DNA of 64,000 nucleotides from Actinomycetaceae bacterium (GCA_030528145.1 JAUMZK010000003.1:84713-148712); one strand, 5' to 3'. Shown: positions 37,715-48,455, numbered from the stretch's first letter. Notes: a model not told the origin generated them from the letters alone. Numbers and translations: made by a program.

Positions 37715-38272
37715 TCAGTCCTCCTTGAACGGGAAGCCGAGCTGGCGGAGAAGCTCGCGACCCTCTTCGTCGTTCTTCGCGGTGGTTACAACCGTGATGT
37801 CCATGCCGCGAACGCGATCGATCTTGTCTTGGTCGATTTCGTGGAACATGGATTGCTCGGTCAAACCGAAGGTGTAGTTACCGTGTCCGTCAAATTGCTT
37901 TGCCGACAGACCGCGGAAGTCGCGGATGCGAGGCAGAGCGGTGGATAGTAGACGGTCCAGGAATTCCCACATGCGGTCGCCGCGGAGGGTGACGTGGGCG
38001 CCAATTGGCATGCCTTCGCGCAATTTGAATTGGGCGATGGATTTGCGAGCCTTGTTGACTTTTGGCTTTTGCCCGGTGATAGCGGCGAGGTCGCGAACGG
38101 CGCCGTCGATTTGCTTGGAATCGCGGGCGGCGTCGCCTACACCCATGTTCACCACAATTTTGGTGAGACTGGGAATTTGCATGACATTTTCGATGTTGAA
38201 CTTCTTTTGCATGCTGTCGGCGATTTCTTCGCGGTAGCGCTGCTTTAGGCGGGGCATCTGGGTTTCAGTCAT
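37715..38272 (-). CDS. rplE: 50S ribosomal protein L5
   Basis: 185 residues: [37 protein letters not shown], and [20 protein letters not shown]. Binds 5S rRNA in the central protuberance. It starts one base past the rplX stop and ends four bases before rpsZ. Confidence 0.98.
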   Translation of the reverse strand: MTETQMPRLKQRYREEIADSMQKKFNIENVMQIPSLTKIVVNMGVGDAARDSKQIDGAVRDLAAITGQKPKVNKARKSIAQFKLREGMPIGAHVTLRGDRMWEFLDRLLSTALPRIRDFRGLSAKQFDGHGNYTFGLTEQSMFHEIDQDKIDRVRGMDITVVTTAKNDEEGRELLRQLGFPFKED

Positions 38273-38273
38273 G

Positions 38274-38699
38274 TTAGATGTCCTTTCCAGTTGCCTTGTT
38301 TATGCGCACGCGAACAGTGCGCATGCGTCCGTCGCGTTCGACCTCTTCTTCACGGAAGCCAACTTTGGCGGGCTTCTTGGTGGCGGGGTCGACGAGGGCG
38401 AGCTTCGACAGCGAAATTGGGGCTTCGCGTTGTTCGATGCCGCCGGTTACTTGCCCTTGGGCGTTTTGTCCTTGACGCACATGGTGGGTGCGCAAGTTGA
38501 CGCCTTCTACAATGGCGGTGTTGTCCTTGGGGAATACCTTGAGGACGCGCCCTTGTTTGCCTTTGTCACCGGTTTTGAGCGGTTCTAAACCTTCGGCTTC
38601 GCGGCGCTTGTTGCGGGCGACGAAGCGAGGATTGTTTGCGTCTGAGGTGCGTCCGGCCATTACTTGGACCAGGTCACCTTTTTTGATTTTGGCTGCCAT
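38274..38699 (-). CDS. rplX: 50S ribosomal protein L24 with an N-terminal-domain insertion
   Basis: 141 residues against ~105 for most L24. The KOW start ([17 protein letters not shown]) is normal, but ~25 charged residues ([20 protein letters not shown]) are inserted before the conserved [13 protein letters not shown]. The rest ([14 protein letters not shown], then [20 protein letters not shown]) is standard. Early assembly protein at the tunnel exit. Confidence 0.96.
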   Translation of the reverse strand: MAAKIKKGDLVQVMAGRTSDANNPRFVARNKRREAEGLEPLKTGDKGKQGRVLKVFPKDNTAIVEGVNLRTHHVRQGQNAQGQVTGGIEQREAPISLSKLALVDPATKKPAKVGFREEEVERDGRMRTVRVRINKATGKDI

Positions 38700-39071
38700 T
38701 TACACCACCTCCGGAGCGAGCGAGATAATGCGCATAAACTTCTTGTCGCGAAGTTCACGGCCAATGGGGCCGAAGATGCGCGTACCGCGCGGGTCGCCGT
38801 CCGTGTTTTTAAGGATTACGGCAGCGTTTTCGTCGAAACGAATGTAGGAACCATCGGGACGGCGGCGTTCTTTCTTTGTGCGTACGATGACAGCCTTTAC
38901 GACCTCACCTTTTTTCACGTTGCCGCCGGGGATGGCGTCTTTGACGGTAGCGACGATCATGTCGCCGATACCGGCGTAGCGCCGACCCGAGCCGCCGAGC
39001 ACGCGGATGCAAAGGATTTCCTTTGCCCCGGTGTTGTCAGCAACTTTTAGTCGCGACTCCTGTTGAATCAT
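38700..39071 (-). CDS. rplN: 50S ribosomal protein L14
   Basis: 123 residues: [40 protein letters not shown], and [20 protein letters not shown]. Forms intersubunit bridges. First gene after the rpsQ terminator, so it heads the spc-type transcript. Confidence 0.98.
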   Translation of the reverse strand: MIQQESRLKVADNTGAKEILCIRVLGGSGRRYAGIGDMIVATVKDAIPGGNVKKGEVVKAVIVRTKKERRRPDGSYIRFDENAAVILKNTDGDPRGTRIFGPIGRELRDKKFMRIISLAPEVV

Positions 39072-39345
39072 TTAATCTCCTGTCGTCGAGCCGGTTCTCT
39101 GGGGTTTCCCTGTGAGCCTTGCCGAACGTATCTGTACAGTTTGACCTGGTGGATTGGTAGGCGCTTAGCGACTACGTCGACCACGGTCGGTGCCCTGCCT
39201 TTTTGCGGATGTTGTAACTGTTTTTGCAGTTTGTATCTGTTTTTTGGCGCAGAGCAACCCTCTTAGTCTATGACATGGGGTGTTGTTTGGGTACTGTCCG
39301 AGGGCGCCTGGTTGCGTGTATTTGGTCACCTCGGTTTGATGTCAA
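39072..39345. promoter_or_regulatory. Leader/promoter interval upstream of rplN
   Basis: About 270 bases without a gene between the rpsQ terminator and rplN. A new promoter is expected here because transcription from the S10 operon should stop at the terminator. No confident -35/-10 pair was identified. The interval carries one copy of the abundant repeat (GAGGGCG near 39300). Confidence 0.4.
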
Positions 39346-39378
39346 AAAGTCGCTCCCCAAAACTAGGGGAGCGACTTT
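39346..39378 (-). terminator. Terminator after rpsQ (end of the S10 operon)
   Basis: Perfect 13-bp stem AAAGTCGCTCCCC (39346-39358) / GGGGAGCGACTTT (39366-39378), seven-base loop, then TTTTT on the minus strand. It separates S10-type and spc-type transcripts. Confidence 0.9.
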
Positions 39379-39457
39379 GCCCGTTTGGGCGCGTTTTGGT
39401 TTAGCCGACTGCCACTAGTTTCCGGGTGACAGTTGCAGCTGGAACTTTTCGGTTCTG

Positions 39458-39724
39458 CTACTTGGCTTTTTCGATGATGTCGGCGACACGCCAGCGCTTG
39501 GTTTTGGATAGCGGGCGGGTCTCCATAAGGCGTACGAGGTCGCCAATACCGCACTCGTTGTTTTCGTCGTGGGCTTTGACGCGCTTGTGTTTGGTCACAA
39601 CCTTGCCGTATAGCGAGTGCTTGGACCGGAGTTCCAGTTCGACGACGACGGTTTTGTCCATTTTGTCGGACACGACGTAGCCGCGGCGAACTTTACGCAG
39701 GTTGCGCTCAGTAGTTTGGCTCAT
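39458..39724 (-). CDS. rpsQ: 30S ribosomal protein S17
   Basis: 88 residues from the ATG at 39724: [20 protein letters not shown], then [24 protein letters not shown] at 39733, overlapping the rpmC stop, would add three residues. 16S rRNA-binding OB-fold protein and last gene of the S10 operon. Confidence 0.97.
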   Translation of the reverse strand: MSQTTERNLRKVRRGYVVSDKMDKTVVVELELRSKHSLYGKVVTKHKRVKAHDENNECGIGDLVRLMETRPLSKTKRWRVADIIEKAK

Positions 39725-39729
39725 GCTTC

Positions 39730-39969
39730 TCACTTACTTCCCTCTGGCGCGGTGCGAATACCGAGTTCGCGTTCGCGCGCAATTGTGTAGATTCGGGCTA
39801 CGTCGCGACGTAGTGCGCGGAGGCGACCGTGGTCTTCGCCAGCGCCGGTGGCTATCGATAGGCGCAGGTTGAACATTTCAGCCTTTGCTTTTTCGAGCTC
39901 TTGGGCGAGCTGGTCGCGGTCCATTTTGTCGAGGTCGGCTGTGGTTAGACCTTCAGATCCCTTCGGCAT
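39730..39969 (-). CDS. rpmC: 50S ribosomal protein L29
   Basis: 79 residues: [20 protein letters not shown] followed by [10 protein letters not shown] and [20 protein letters not shown]. Coiled helical protein at the tunnel exit, docking site for SRP and trigger factor. Overlaps rplP by one base. Confidence 0.97.
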   Translation of the reverse strand: MPKGSEGLTTADLDKMDRDQLAQELEKAKAEMFNLRLSIATGAGEDHGRLRALRRDVARIYTIARERELGIRTAPEGSK

Positions 39970-40388
39970 TATTGGTCACCACCTTCACGGGTCACGAAGC
40001 GAGTTTTCATGGGTAGTTTGTGTTGGGCACGGCGCATTGCTTCACGTGCCACATTTTCCGGTACACCGGATAGTTCGAACAGGACGCGACCGGGCTTGAC
40101 GTTGGCTACCCAGAATTCGACGCCGCCTTTACCGGACCCCATACGGGTTTCCAGTGGTTTTTTGGTCAGGGGTCGGTCTGGGAAGATGTTGATCCAGACT
40201 TTACCGCCACGTTTGATGTAGCGGGTCATGGCGATACGGGCGGCTTCAATTTGACGGTTGGTAACGTAGTGCCCTTCTAGGGCTTGGATACCGTAGTCGC
40301 CGAAGTTGATTTCGGTGCCACCTTTTGCCATACCACTGCGGGTGGGGCGGTGTTGTTTCCGATATTTGGTTCTACGAGGAATAAGCAT
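39969..40388 (-). CDS. rplP: 50S ribosomal protein L16
   Basis: 139 residues: [60 protein letters not shown]. Lies near the A-site tRNA elbow. Three bases behind rpsC. Confidence 0.98.
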   Translation of the reverse strand: MLIPRRTKYRKQHRPTRSGMAKGGTEINFGDYGIQALEGHYVTNRQIEAARIAMTRYIKRGGKVWINIFPDRPLTKKPLETRMGSGKGGVEFWVANVKPGRVLFELSGVPENVAREAMRRAQHKLPMKTRFVTREGGDQ

Positions 40389-40391
40389 GGC

Positions 40392-41210
40392 TTAGGCCTC
40401 CGCTTCTTTAGTCGTTGCGCCAGGAGCTTCTGCTGCTGGTGCGGCTTCGGCTTGCTTTGGAGCGTTTGCTCCGCTGCGGCGATTCCCGCGCCCACCACGA
40501 CGGCTGCCGCGACGGTCAGAGCGACGACCACCTCGGTTGTTCGCCTCTGCCTGTTGGCGGGCGAATTCTTTTTCGGTGAGGTCGCCTTTGTAGATCCACA
40601 CTTTGACGCCGATGCGTCCGAAGGTGGTGCGGGCTTCGTAGAAGCCGTAGTCGATGTTCGCGCGGAGGGTGTGCAGGGGCACGCGACCTTCGCGGTAGAA
40701 CTCAGAGCGTGACATTTCGGCGCCACCGAGGCGTCCGGAGCACTGGACGCGGATGCCTTTAGCACCGCTGCGCATCGCCGATTGCATGCCTTTGCGCATG
40801 GCGCGGCGGAAGGAGACGCGGGCGGAGAGCTGTTCGGCTACACCTTGAGCTACCAACTGGGCATCAATTTCGGGATTCTTGACCTCGAGGATGTTCAGTT
40901 GGACGCGTTTGCCGGTGAGTTTTTCCAGGCGGTCGCGGAGACGGTCGGCTTCCAGACCGCGCCGACCGATCACGATGCCCGGACGGGCAGTGTGAAGGTC
41001 GATGCGAACCCGGTCGCGGGTGCGTTCAATGTCAATTTGGGATATGCCTGCGCGTTCCAGTTGTTCTTCGAGGAGACGACGAATGGCTACGTCCTCTTTT
41101 ACGAAGTCACTGTAGCGTTGTCCCTTTTTGGTGGAATCAGCGAACCAGCGGGAACGGTGGTCCGTCGTGATGCCGAGACGGAACCCTGTGGGGTTTACCT
41201 TCTGTCCCAT
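40392..41210 (-). CDS. rpsC: 30S ribosomal protein S3
   Basis: 272 residues: [20 protein letters not shown], the KH-domain GVIGRRG-type loop ([14 protein letters not shown]), and [20 protein letters not shown] ~55-residue Arg/Gly- then Ala/Glu-rich C-terminal tail ([17 protein letters not shown]) extends beyond the usual core. mRNA entry-channel protein. Starts directly after the rplV stop. Confidence 0.98.
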   Translation of the reverse strand: MGQKVNPTGFRLGITTDHRSRWFADSTKKGQRYSDFVKEDVAIRRLLEEQLERAGISQIDIERTRDRVRIDLHTARPGIVIGRRGLEADRLRDRLEKLTGKRVQLNILEVKNPEIDAQLVAQGVAEQLSARVSFRRAMRKGMQSAMRSGAKGIRVQCSGRLGGAEMSRSEFYREGRVPLHTLRANIDYGFYEARTTFGRIGVKVWIYKGDLTEKEFARQQAEANNRGGRRSDRRGSRRGGRGNRRSGANAPKQAEAAPAAEAPGATTKEAEA

Positions 41211-41588
41211 TTATCGGACCTCTTCCTTCTTGTTGTCGCTAACTACCAGGGTTATGTGGCTGGTGCGCTTCAAAATTTGTCCGGCGCGACCTTGGGCGCG
41301 AGGTTGGAACCGTTTCATGGTTGGCCCCTCGTCTACCCAGGCGGCGGTGATTACCAGATCCTCGAATTTGAGGGTTTGTCCGGTTTCTTCGGCGCGGTAT
41401 TTAGCGTTATGCATGGCGCTGTGAAGCACCTTGCGGACGTCTTCGGCGACCGCTTGGGGTGCGAAACGCAGCACATCGTAGGCCTCGAGGGCGCGCTTGC
41501 CGCGAATTTCGTTCACGACGCGGCGAGCCTTCATCGGCGTGGAGCGCACGAAGCGCGCTTGCGCTTTGGCTTCCATTTTCTGCCTCAT
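41211..41588 (-). CDS. rplV: 50S ribosomal protein L22
   Basis: 125 residues: [20 protein letters not shown], the tunnel hairpin region [20 protein letters not shown], and [10 protein letters not shown]. Contributes the tunnel constriction with L4. 16 bases behind rpsS. Confidence 0.98.
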   Translation of the reverse strand: MRQKMEAKAQARFVRSTPMKARRVVNEIRGKRALEAYDVLRFAPQAVAEDVRKVLHSAMHNAKYRAEETGQTLKFEDLVITAAWVDEGPTMKRFQPRAQGRAGQILKRTSHITLVVSDNKKEEVR

Positions 41589-41604
41589 TTCTTTCTAGTG
41601 CCGT

Positions 41605-41886
41605 CTAGCGACGGCGTCCCTTGCGGTCGTCCTTTACGTGTCCTTTGAAGGTACGGGTGGGGGCGAATTCGCCTAGTTTGTGCCCGACCATGTTTTCGGA
41701 TACGTATACGGGAACGTGTTTACGGCCATCGTGTACGGCAATGGTGAGCCCGATGAAATCGGGGGTTATTACCGAGCGGCGTGACCAGGTTTTGATTACG
41801 TTCTTGGATCCACTTTCGACGGCGGCGTCTACCTTTTTCATCAGGTGGTCGTCGACGAAGGGTCCTTTCTTCAAACTGCGTGGCAT
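41605..41886 (-). CDS. rpsS: 30S ribosomal protein S19
   Basis: 93 residues: [58 protein letters not shown]. Small-subunit head protein. 15 bases behind rplB. Confidence 0.98.
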   Translation of the reverse strand: MPRSLKKGPFVDDHLMKKVDAAVESGSKNVIKTWSRRSVITPDFIGLTIAVHDGRKHVPVYVSENMVGHKLGEFAPTRTFKGHVKDDRKGRRR

Positions 41887-41901
41887 CGTCTTCTCCCTCT
41901 A

Positions 41902-42738
41902 TCAGCGTTTCTTGCCGGTCCGGCGACGACGCACGATGAGCCTGTCGCTGGGCTTATTCGGACGGCGGGTGCGACCTTCTGGCTTGCCCCATGGCGAAAC
42001 TGGGTGGCGACCACCGGAGGTGCGACCTTCGCCACCACCGTGTGGGTGGTCGATTGGGTTCATGGCAACACCACGAACTTTGGGTCGGCGACCTTTCCAA
42101 CGCATGCGCCCGGCTTTGCCCCAGTTGATGTTGCCGTGGTCAGAGTTACCGACTTCGCCAATGGTGGCGCGGCAGTCTACTTCAACGTTGCGGATTTCAC
42201 CGGAGGGCATACGCAGTTGGGCGTATTTGCCTTCCTTGGCGACCAGCTGGACGGAGGTACCTGCAGAGCGGGCAATTTTTGCGCCGCCACCGGGCCGCAT
42301 TTCTACGGCGTGCAGGACGGTGCCGAGGGGAATGTTGCGCATTGGCAGGCAGTTGCCGGGCTTGATATCAGCACCGGGTCCCTGTTCAATGGGCGTTCCC
42401 TGGGCGATGCCTTTGGGGGCTAGGATGTAGCGTTTAGCGCCGTCTGCGTAGTGCAGGAGGGCGATGTTTGCGCTGCGGTTGGGGTCGTATTCGATGTGTG
42501 CGACCTTGGCGGGGATGCCGTCCTTGTCGTTTCGACGGAAGTCGATGACGCGGTATTGGCGCTTGTGGCCACCACCGCGACGTCGGGACGTGATCCGGCC
42601 GTAGGAGTTACGACCACCGGTTTTGTGCAGCGGACGCAGCAACGACTTTTCGGGGGTTGAACGCGTCAGCTCGGCGAAGTCAGACACCGAGGCACCGCGA
42701 CGACCCGGGGTCGTCGGCTTGTACTTACGGATTCCCAT
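41902..42738 (-). CDS. rplB: 50S ribosomal protein L2
   Basis: 278 residues: [37 protein letters not shown], and the peptidyl-transferase-proximal [20 protein letters not shown] with its essential His. Full length. 17 bases behind rplW. Confidence 0.99.
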   Translation of the reverse strand: MGIRKYKPTTPGRRGASVSDFAELTRSTPEKSLLRPLHKTGGRNSYGRITSRRRGGGHKRQYRVIDFRRNDKDGIPAKVAHIEYDPNRSANIALLHYADGAKRYILAPKGIAQGTPIEQGPGADIKPGNCLPMRNIPLGTVLHAVEMRPGGGAKIARSAGTSVQLVAKEGKYAQLRMPSGEIRNVEVDCRATIGEVGNSDHGNINWGKAGRMRWKGRRPKVRGVAMNPIDHPHGGGEGRTSGGRHPVSPWGKPEGRTRRPNKPSDRLIVRRRRTGKKR

Positions 42739-42755
42739 TTTTTTCCTTCCTCGGC

Positions 42756-43061
42756 TTAGGCGATGGCGTCGCCGAAGATGTCGATGGTGCCTTCGCGCAG
42801 GGTAACGATTGCGCGCTTGGTGTCTTTACGTTTGCCGTAGCCATTGCGGGTACGTACCCGCTTGCCTTGACGGTTCATCGTGTTTACGGAAGACACTTTG
42901 ACACCGAAGATTGCTTCGATTGCAAGTTTGATTTCGGTTTTGTTGGCGGTCTTGTCGACCTCGAAAGTGTACTTGCCTTGGTCCATGAGGCTGTAGGCCT
43001 TTTCGGACACGATGGGGGCGATGATGATGTCGCGCGGGTTTTTAGCTAGTTCGAGGCTCAC
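42756..43061 (-). CDS. rplW: 50S ribosomal protein L23
   Basis: 101 residues: [37 protein letters not shown], and [19 protein letters not shown]. Tunnel-exit binding site for trigger factor and SRP. Overlaps the rplD stop by four bases (ATGA). Confidence 0.98.
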   Translation of the reverse strand: MSLELAKNPRDIIIAPIVSEKAYSLMDQGKYTFEVDKTANKTEIKLAIEAIFGVKVSSVNTMNRQGKRVRTRNGYGKRKDTKRAIVTLREGTIDIFGDAIA

Positions 43062-43708
43062 TTGTCTTCCTCCTGACCTTTGCCCAGGAACTTGTCGAGG
43101 GCGGTGGTGGTGAAGATGACGTCGTCCGCGTCAATCACGTCGTAGGTGTTGATCTGGTCAACCCACAAGAAGGTGACTTCTTGAAGGTTGGACAGGGAAC
43201 TGGCGGTTACGATTTCGCTGCGGTCCAGTACTACGAGTGGGTGACGGTCGGCAACCAGAGTTTGTACCACGGACTTTGCCACCTTGGTTTTGGGTGTGGC
43301 GTCCAAGTCCATGAACTGGTCGATGACGTGCATCCGGTCGTTACGGTAACGGTCGGAGAGGGCGGAGCGGAGTGCGCCGACCTTCATCTTCTTGGGGGTG
43401 CGTTGGCTGTAGTCGCGCGGCTTGGGACCGTGTACTACGCCGCCACCCTTCCACTGAGGTGCGCGGATGGAGCCTTGACGGGCGCGCCCGGTGCCTTTTT
43501 GGCGCCAGGGCTTGCGTCCACCACCACGGACTTCGCCGCGGGTCTTGGTGGAGTGGGTGCCTTGGCGGGCGGCCGCTAGCTGGGCTACCACGACTTGGTG
43601 GATCAATGGGATGTTAAGTTTTACGTCGAAAATTTCGGCAGGCAGTTCGTAGGTGCCGGTGGTCTTGCCTGCGGCATCAACGATGTCGATTGTCAGGTTT
43701 TCAGACAT
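43058..43708 (-). CDS. rplD: 50S ribosomal protein L4
   Basis: 216 residues from the ATG at 43708 ([17 protein letters not shown]); an in-frame extension of seven residues overlaps rplC and is less likely. The tunnel loop [20 protein letters not shown] and [19 protein letters not shown] are typical. Autoregulates the S10 operon in E. coli; not shown here. Confidence 0.98.
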   Translation of the reverse strand: MSENLTIDIVDAAGKTTGTYELPAEIFDVKLNIPLIHQVVVAQLAAARQGTHSTKTRGEVRGGGRKPWRQKGTGRARQGSIRAPQWKGGGVVHGPKPRDYSQRTPKKMKVGALRSALSDRYRNDRMHVIDQFMDLDATPKTKVAKSVVQTLVADRHPLVVLDRSEIVTASSLSNLQEVTFLWVDQINTYDVIDADDVIFTTTALDKFLGKGQEEDK

Positions 43709-43709
43709 T

Positions 43710-44375
43710 TCACGCACCCTTCGCTGCATTGCGTACCACGACGATCCCGTTCTTGGGACCGGGAATGGCGCCGGTGATTAGGAGTAGTCCCTTTTCGGCG
43801 TCTACGGCGTGGACGGTGAGGTTTTGGATGGTGCGGCGCGCGTTACCCATGCGTCCGGCCATGCGCAGACCTTTGAAGACGCGACCGGGAGTGGCGCAGG
43901 CACCGATCGAACCGGGCTTGCGGTGGTTGCGGTGCGCACCGTGGGATGCGGGGGCGCCGCCAAAACCGTGGCGTTTCATGACGCCAGCAAAGCCTTTACC
44001 TTTAGTTTTGCCAGTTACATCAACCTTGGCGCCTACTTCAAAGACGTCCGCAGCGAGTTCTTGACCAAGTTCGTAGCCTTCCGCAGAGGTGCGGATTTCG
44101 ACGACGTGGCGACGGGGGGTTACCCCAGCCTTGTCGAAGTGGCCTTTGAGGGGTTTGGTGACTTTACGTGCATCGAGTTCGCCGAAGGCGATCTGTACGG
44201 CTTCGTAGCCGTCGGTTTCCATGTCACGAATCTGGGTCACCACGTTTTTTTCAACTTGCACGACGGTGATGGGAACGAGCTTTTTGTCTTCGTTCCACAC
44301 CTGAGTCATGCCGAGCTTGCGACCGAGAAGTGCCTTTACGGGCACTGCGGGCGCAGCTTTCGTGGATTTGCTCAT
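43710..44375 (-). CDS. rplC: 50S ribosomal protein L3
   Basis: 221 residues: [40 protein letters not shown], and [19 protein letters not shown], the loop that reaches the peptidyl-transferase centre. 11 bases behind rpsJ. Confidence 0.98.
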   Translation of the reverse strand: MSKSTKAAPAVPVKALLGRKLGMTQVWNEDKKLVPITVVQVEKNVVTQIRDMETDGYEAVQIAFGELDARKVTKPLKGHFDKAGVTPRRHVVEIRTSAEGYELGQELAADVFEVGAKVDVTGKTKGKGFAGVMKRHGFGGAPASHGAHRNHRKPGSIGACATPGRVFKGLRMAGRMGNARRTIQNLTVHAVDAEKGLLLITGAIPGPKNGIVVVRNAAKGA

Positions 44376-44386
44376 GGCAGTTTTCC

Positions 44387-44695
44387 TCAGAGTTTAATCT
44401 CAATGTTGACGTCAGCGGGCAGGTCGAGGCTCATCAGGGAGTCGACTGCCGTGGGCGTCGGATCAATAATGTCGATCAGCCGCTTGTGCGTGCGCATTTC
44501 GAAGTGTTCGCGGCTGTCCTTGTACTTGTGTGGCGACCGAATTACGCAGAATACGTTTTTTTCGGTCGGCAGGGGCACCGGGCCCACCACGGTGGCACCG
44601 GCACGCGTGACCGTGTCGACGATCTTGCGAGCCGAGGAATCAATGACCTCGTGGTCATATGACTTCAGCCGGATGCGGATTTTTTGTCCCGCCAT
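44387..44695 (-). CDS. rpsJ: 30S ribosomal protein S10 (NusE)
   Basis: 102 residues from the ATG at 44695: [40 protein letters not shown], and the ending [20 protein letters not shown] lies ten bases upstream. A longer in-frame reading (to 44842) encodes unconserved basic sequence. First gene of the S10 operon; also acts in antitermination with NusB and NusG. Confidence 0.98.
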   Translation of the reverse strand: MAGQKIRIRLKSYDHEVIDSSARKIVDTVTRAGATVVGPVPLPTEKNVFCVIRSPHKYKDSREHFEMRTHKRLIDIIDPTPTAVDSLMSLDLPADVNIEIKL

Positions 44696-44997
44696 GCCGT
44701 CATACCTCTTCTTGTTGTCGTTGTTTTCCGACCCTCGAACTCGGGCGTGTCTCTTTGCGCATTTGCGCAATAACTTTCGCCTGGGTTGGAGGAGTTTTGG
44801 TTTTCCTTTTTCGAGGGCGACGCGCGCCGCCTTCGTTTTCAAGGAATGGATTCGTGCAGTGGGTGCGAGTGTGCCGCGCCGTGCATAACGAACCGAGATT
44901 CAACATTACCAGGTCTGAAAAGTTCGCGAAAGGCGAGCAGAGTGTGACGTTAGCCAAGCACTCGAAGTCGGGCGTGTCGTCCTCGTCTAGAAGAAAA
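44696..44997 (-). promoter_or_regulatory. S10 operon leader region
   Basis: About 300 gene-free bases between rpsJ and the LCP gene. It holds a perfect palindrome TTGCGC-AAAT-GCGCAA (44755-44770), two near-identical 18-mers (44734-44751 and 44961-44978, one mismatch) in direct orientation, and two copies of the abundant repeat (44813, 44977). No clear -35/-10 pair was assigned. Confidence 0.5.
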
Positions 44998-45954
44998 CTA
45001 AGGGGCGTTTTGTCGTAGCGAGTCAGTTTCTGCTCTACCACTATCGAGATATTGCTCTAGGCGGTCTTCACGCCAAGCCACCATCAGTTGTGCCAAAGCA
45101 TCATCATTTAACTGCACAATTGATTGCCCATCATCTGATGTGCCAACTCCACGAACCGGAGCAGTAATGAATCTTACATGTGCGGGTGTAGTAGCCTTCA
45201 TTTTGTAAGCTAATTTCAAAATCTCGGTGTTTCCGAGGGCGGAATCAACAGTAACATCTTCAGCTATCGTCTCTGCAATTCCAAGCGCTTTTCGCGGACT
45301 TGTGAGAACTTCGGATGTGAATAATTTTTTCATTATCCCGCGAAGCCACGCTTGTTGACGCTGCACACGGTCAAAATCGCCACGCGCCAACGAGTGGCGT
45401 TCACGCACGTACGCAAGCGCATCTTTTCCGTCGAAAGACTGCAAACCGTCCATAGTCTGAACTTGAACACCGCCCAGTTTGTCGGTGACCGAAGTGAACG
45501 ATTCGAAGTTGACTATTGCAAAGTGATCGATATGTACACCAGTGAGCTTCTCTACGGTTTGCACTGCCAGGCTAGGTCCTCCGTAAGCGAATGCGGCATT
45601 GATTTTGGCTTTACCGTGTCCGGGAATTTCTACCCATGAATCACGCGGAATTGACATTACAGTGACGTAGTTTTTATCGGAACTCAGCTGCGCCAGCATC
45701 AATGCATCCGTGCGCGAACCGCCTTTCGCCCAATCTGCTCGGTTAGACGCGTTAAGCCGGGTGTCTGTTCCCATCAATAAAAAATTCACGGTTTCTGAGC
45801 TAGGGTCTTTTGCAACGATAGATTTACCTATCTCCACTTTCGCAAACTTTCCGGTAACACGGTGACCCAGGTAGCCGAGCGCGCCTGCGACCATCACAAC
45901 CAGCACTAGTGCCATTATTCCCATGACTATCAGGAGTTTCGCAAACTTACTCAT
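44998..45954 (-). CDS. LytR-CpsA-Psr (LCP) family cell-wall polymer ligase
   Basis: 318 residues: one N-terminal membrane helix (~5-30), then an extracellular LCP domain. Landmarks for pyrophosphate-lipid binding and catalysis are present: LLMGTDTR, GGSRTDALMLAQL, MSIPRDSWVEIPGHGKAKIN, and VRERHSLARGDFDRVQRQQ. LCP enzymes transfer lipid-linked glycopolymers to peptidoglycan. Next to an exopolysaccharide cluster, it likely anchors that polymer to the wall. It is transcribed in the same direction as the phosphatase and BY-kinase. Confidence 0.94.
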   Translation of the reverse strand: MSKFAKLLIVMGIMALVLVVMVAGALGYLGHRVTGKFAKVEIGKSIVAKDPSSETVNFLLMGTDTRLNASNRADWAKGGSRTDALMLAQLSSDKNYVTVMSIPRDSWVEIPGHGKAKINAAFAYGGPSLAVQTVEKLTGVHIDHFAIVNFESFTSVTDKLGGVQVQTMDGLQSFDGKDALAYVRERHSLARGDFDRVQRQQAWLRGIMKKLFTSEVLTSPRKALGIAETIAEDVTVDSALGNTEILKLAYKMKATTPAHVRFITAPVRGVGTSDDGQSIVQLNDDALAQLMVAWREDRLEQYLDSGRAETDSLRQNAP

Positions 45955-46004
45955 ATTTTCAGCTCTCGCGTGTATTGTTCTTAGGTCTTCACGTCGACCA
46001 TTTC

Positions 46005-46604
46005 TTACATGTGTGACTCAAATTTTAGTTGAGGAAATGATGTCGCTGCAGATAAGGAAGGTGTACCTTGACTTCCACTCAGGCGACTAACTCGAAGGGA
46101 GCGGGCGATAACCCGAACATGCTTTTCGAGGGCGTTAGCTACCGCAGAGTATACTGATTCGCTTTGTCTATAGGGGTCAGAAATACCTCCAGCAGTGGAC
46201 CCGTTTTGACGCTGACGCCACAGTATGTCCACAGTTTGCGCAGGAGTAATCTGATTTTTTTCTGATAGCACCTCGTCCAAGAATTCAACATAAGAAAGTA
46301 AGAAAGATTTCCGCAGGCTGCAAGGAAATGTAGATTGTAGGGCATTCATATGAGAATTTTCCATGCAAAATATTATCTCGGCTTGTCTGACTATACGTTC
46401 ATTAAGCGATTTAGCGCTATGTGCTAAGTCCGTAACGCCGCGAATGAGCAATTGTCGCTGCACCGATTCATCAACCCCGTGTCCTTCTAATGCGTGGGTG
46501 CCCGCTGAATCTACAACCAGATCAGGACGAAGGTGTCTTAGCAGAACTGCCGCGAACGCAGATCGACAAATATTTCCAGTACACACAAACAGAACATCAG
46601 ACAT
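46005..46604 (-). CDS. Low-molecular-weight protein tyrosine phosphatase
   Basis: 199 residues. The P-loop CTGNICRS gives catalytic Cys8 and Arg14; the general-acid motif is SDPYRQS near residue 142. The C-terminal ~35 residues are Ser-rich and extend beyond the fold. Next to a BY-kinase, it is the expected partner that dephosphorylates it (as Wzb/CpsB with Wzc/CpsD). It starts two or three bases after the kinase stop, so the two are coupled. Confidence 0.94.
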   Translation of the reverse strand: MSDVLFVCTGNICRSAFAAVLLRHLRPDLVVDSAGTHALEGHGVDESVQRQLLIRGVTDLAHSAKSLNERIVRQAEIIFCMENSHMNALQSTFPCSLRKSFLLSYVEFLDEVLSEKNQITPAQTVDILWRQRQNGSTAGGISDPYRQSESVYSAVANALEKHVRVIARSLRVSRLSGSQGTPSLSAATSFPQLKFESHM

Positions 46605-46606
46605 GA

Positions 46607-48271
46607 TTATCTTGCATGACGGCGAGGTTCACGTTTCAGTCTGGAACGCATAGGTTTTTCGACTCCTGTACCAGGTAAATCTGTATGTATTACTTCTTCC
46701 CAAGGGTCGGGTTTTGCATCAACGTGAGGAAAACTATTAGTCGCAGGAACAGCAATCCGCTTCTGGGAAGCGTGAACGGTCTGTGTTTGTTCTGGCGCAG
46801 TTGTCTGACCGACTAGGTCCTCTTCTCGCTGAGAAGCCGATGGATGCGGCGGAAAACCAGCAATATCTGAAGCGTGAGGACGCATGGAACGAAATTCGCG
46901 CGAAGCGTTATTATAGTCATTCCTTGCGACGTAGTAGCCACCATACTTTCCTGTGCCTTCTTGCACCTCATGGCTCTTATTAAGAATAAATCCTAGGAGG
47001 GGAAGTTGTACCTGCGTGAGCGTCGAAGTCGCGCTTTGCAGAGCTTCCTTCGTTACTTTTCCTAAAGCAACGACCAACAATACACCGTCTACTTTCGCTC
47101 CTAGCAGAGTCGAGTCGGTAACTGGATTTATCGGCGCACCATCAATAATCACAAAATAATCTCGCGATAGCACTTCCACTATCTGGGTCATACGCTTCGA
47201 TCCTAATAGTTCTGCGGGATTGGGCGGAATACTTCCCGAAGGCAACACTAATAAATTCGGATCATTGGTAGTGTGGATGGCATCGGCGAGGTTCACTTGT
47301 CCACTAAGAACTGTCGAGAGCCCAACATTGTTGCTATATCCAAAGTATTGGTGAACGGTGGGTCTGCGCAGATCTGCATCGACGAGTATCGTCTTGCGTC
47401 CGTCCTGCGCGATAATTCGCGCTAAGTTGACCGAGATGGTTGTTTTCCCCTCTCCTTGAACAGAGGAAGTCATCAAAATTGATTCTAGTTTTTCATCAAC
47501 ATTAGCGAACTGTAGATTGGTGCGAACTTTGCGCAGAGATTCCGTATATATAGAAGCGACATTCGAAGAGCGGATGTCGATCTTTTGATTTTTCGCGATC
47601 TTTTGTGACGGAATTTCACCCAATACAGGCGAGGAATAACGCTTATTAACATCTCTCATTGAGCGCACTTTGGTATCCAAAGCGGATCGTAAGACTGCGA
47701 ACATGATCGCCAGAATAACTCCAATAATGAAGCTAAAAGTTATATACCGGTAGAGCTTCGGAGCGTAAGGTGATACGGGCTTGGCGACCTCAGATAGACT
47801 AACGACCTCTACTGAAGGCGAACGACCTGAAGCGCCCTCAATTTTCCTGACTTGTTTTGACGTTGCCTCGATGGTCTGCTCAACAATGTCTCGCGCTTGT
47901 CCAGGGTTAGTAGACCTAGCCACAATGTTATACGTCAGACCACCAGGGGAAAGAGTCACCCCAGTACGTGAAATCAAATCGCTTGGCGAAGGTGCTCCTT
48001 CGACTTTTTCGGACACAGACTTCATAACTGAAAGTGATTGAAACAAATCCTGGTACGCTTTCGCCTTGGACTGCGCCAAGGCGGCTGCGCTGGCTGCCTG
48101 CAGTACGTTATCTTGAGACGACAACACGTTAAGTATGGCTTGACCGTTCGCTTGGTACTGTTTTGGGGTCGTTAAAAACAATCCAATGCCGGCTGTTACC
48201 GAAACAATAATAATCAGGACAATCGCCAGAATGTGCTGCGACAAGATCCGAAAAAAAGTTCCTACAGTCAA
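46607..48271 (-). CDS. Polysaccharide co-polymerase / BY-kinase (Wzz-CpsD fusion)
   Basis: 554 residues. An N-terminal Wzz chain-length domain with membrane helices at ~15-32 and ~175-197 flanks an extracellular coiled region. The cytosolic ATPase (~235-450) has Walker A (SVQGEGKTT), Walker A' (TILVDADLRRP) and Walker B (YFVIIDGAP). The C-terminal tail contains few Tyr (KYGGYYVARNDYNN), the likely autophosphorylation region, then basic residues. TTG start, with GAGGAG about seven bases upstream. It controls polymer length in Wzx/Wzy-type synthesis together with the adjacent phosphatase. Confidence 0.92.
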   Translation of the reverse strand: MTVGTFFRILSQHILAIVLIIIVSVTAGIGLFLTTPKQYQANGQAILNVLSSQDNVLQAASAAALAQSKAKAYQDLFQSLSVMKSVSEKVEGAPSPSDLISRTGVTLSPGGLTYNIVARSTNPGQARDIVEQTIEATSKQVRKIEGASGRSPSVEVVSLSEVAKPVSPYAPKLYRYITFSFIIGVILAIMFAVLRSALDTKVRSMRDVNKRYSSPVLGEIPSQKIAKNQKIDIRSSNVASIYTESLRKVRTNLQFANVDEKLESILMTSSVQGEGKTTISVNLARIIAQDGRKTILVDADLRRPTVHQYFGYSNNVGLSTVLSGQVNLADAIHTTNDPNLLVLPSGSIPPNPAELLGSKRMTQIVEVLSRDYFVIIDGAPINPVTDSTLLGAKVDGVLLVVALGKVTKEALQSATSTLTQVQLPLLGFILNKSHEVQEGTGKYGGYYVARNDYNNASREFRSMRPHASDIAGFPPHPSASQREEDLVGQTTAPEQTQTVHASQKRIAVPATNSFPHVDAKPDPWEEVIHTDLPGTGVEKPMRSRLKREPRRHAR

Positions 48272-48455
48272 GGTGTGCTCCTCGTTTATATCCCTTTTAC
48301 TTTAACCGTTGTGCAAGGCTCTAGCAATGCCGATTTTGCTTGTAAAGCCATTCCAGCAGGGTTTTGAAACCTAAAATCGCAGTTGTAGATTAAGGTGAAC
48401 GAAGTTAACCTGATTTGCGTTTTTCCAGCTCGCTGACATTTGGAGGGAACCTATA

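Noticed and set aside
44700..45041. Open frame of ~110 codons in the S10 leader, in a different frame from rpsJ
   Set aside because: Basic low-information sequence overlapping the LCP gene end and the leader; no ribosome-binding site and no family resemblance.
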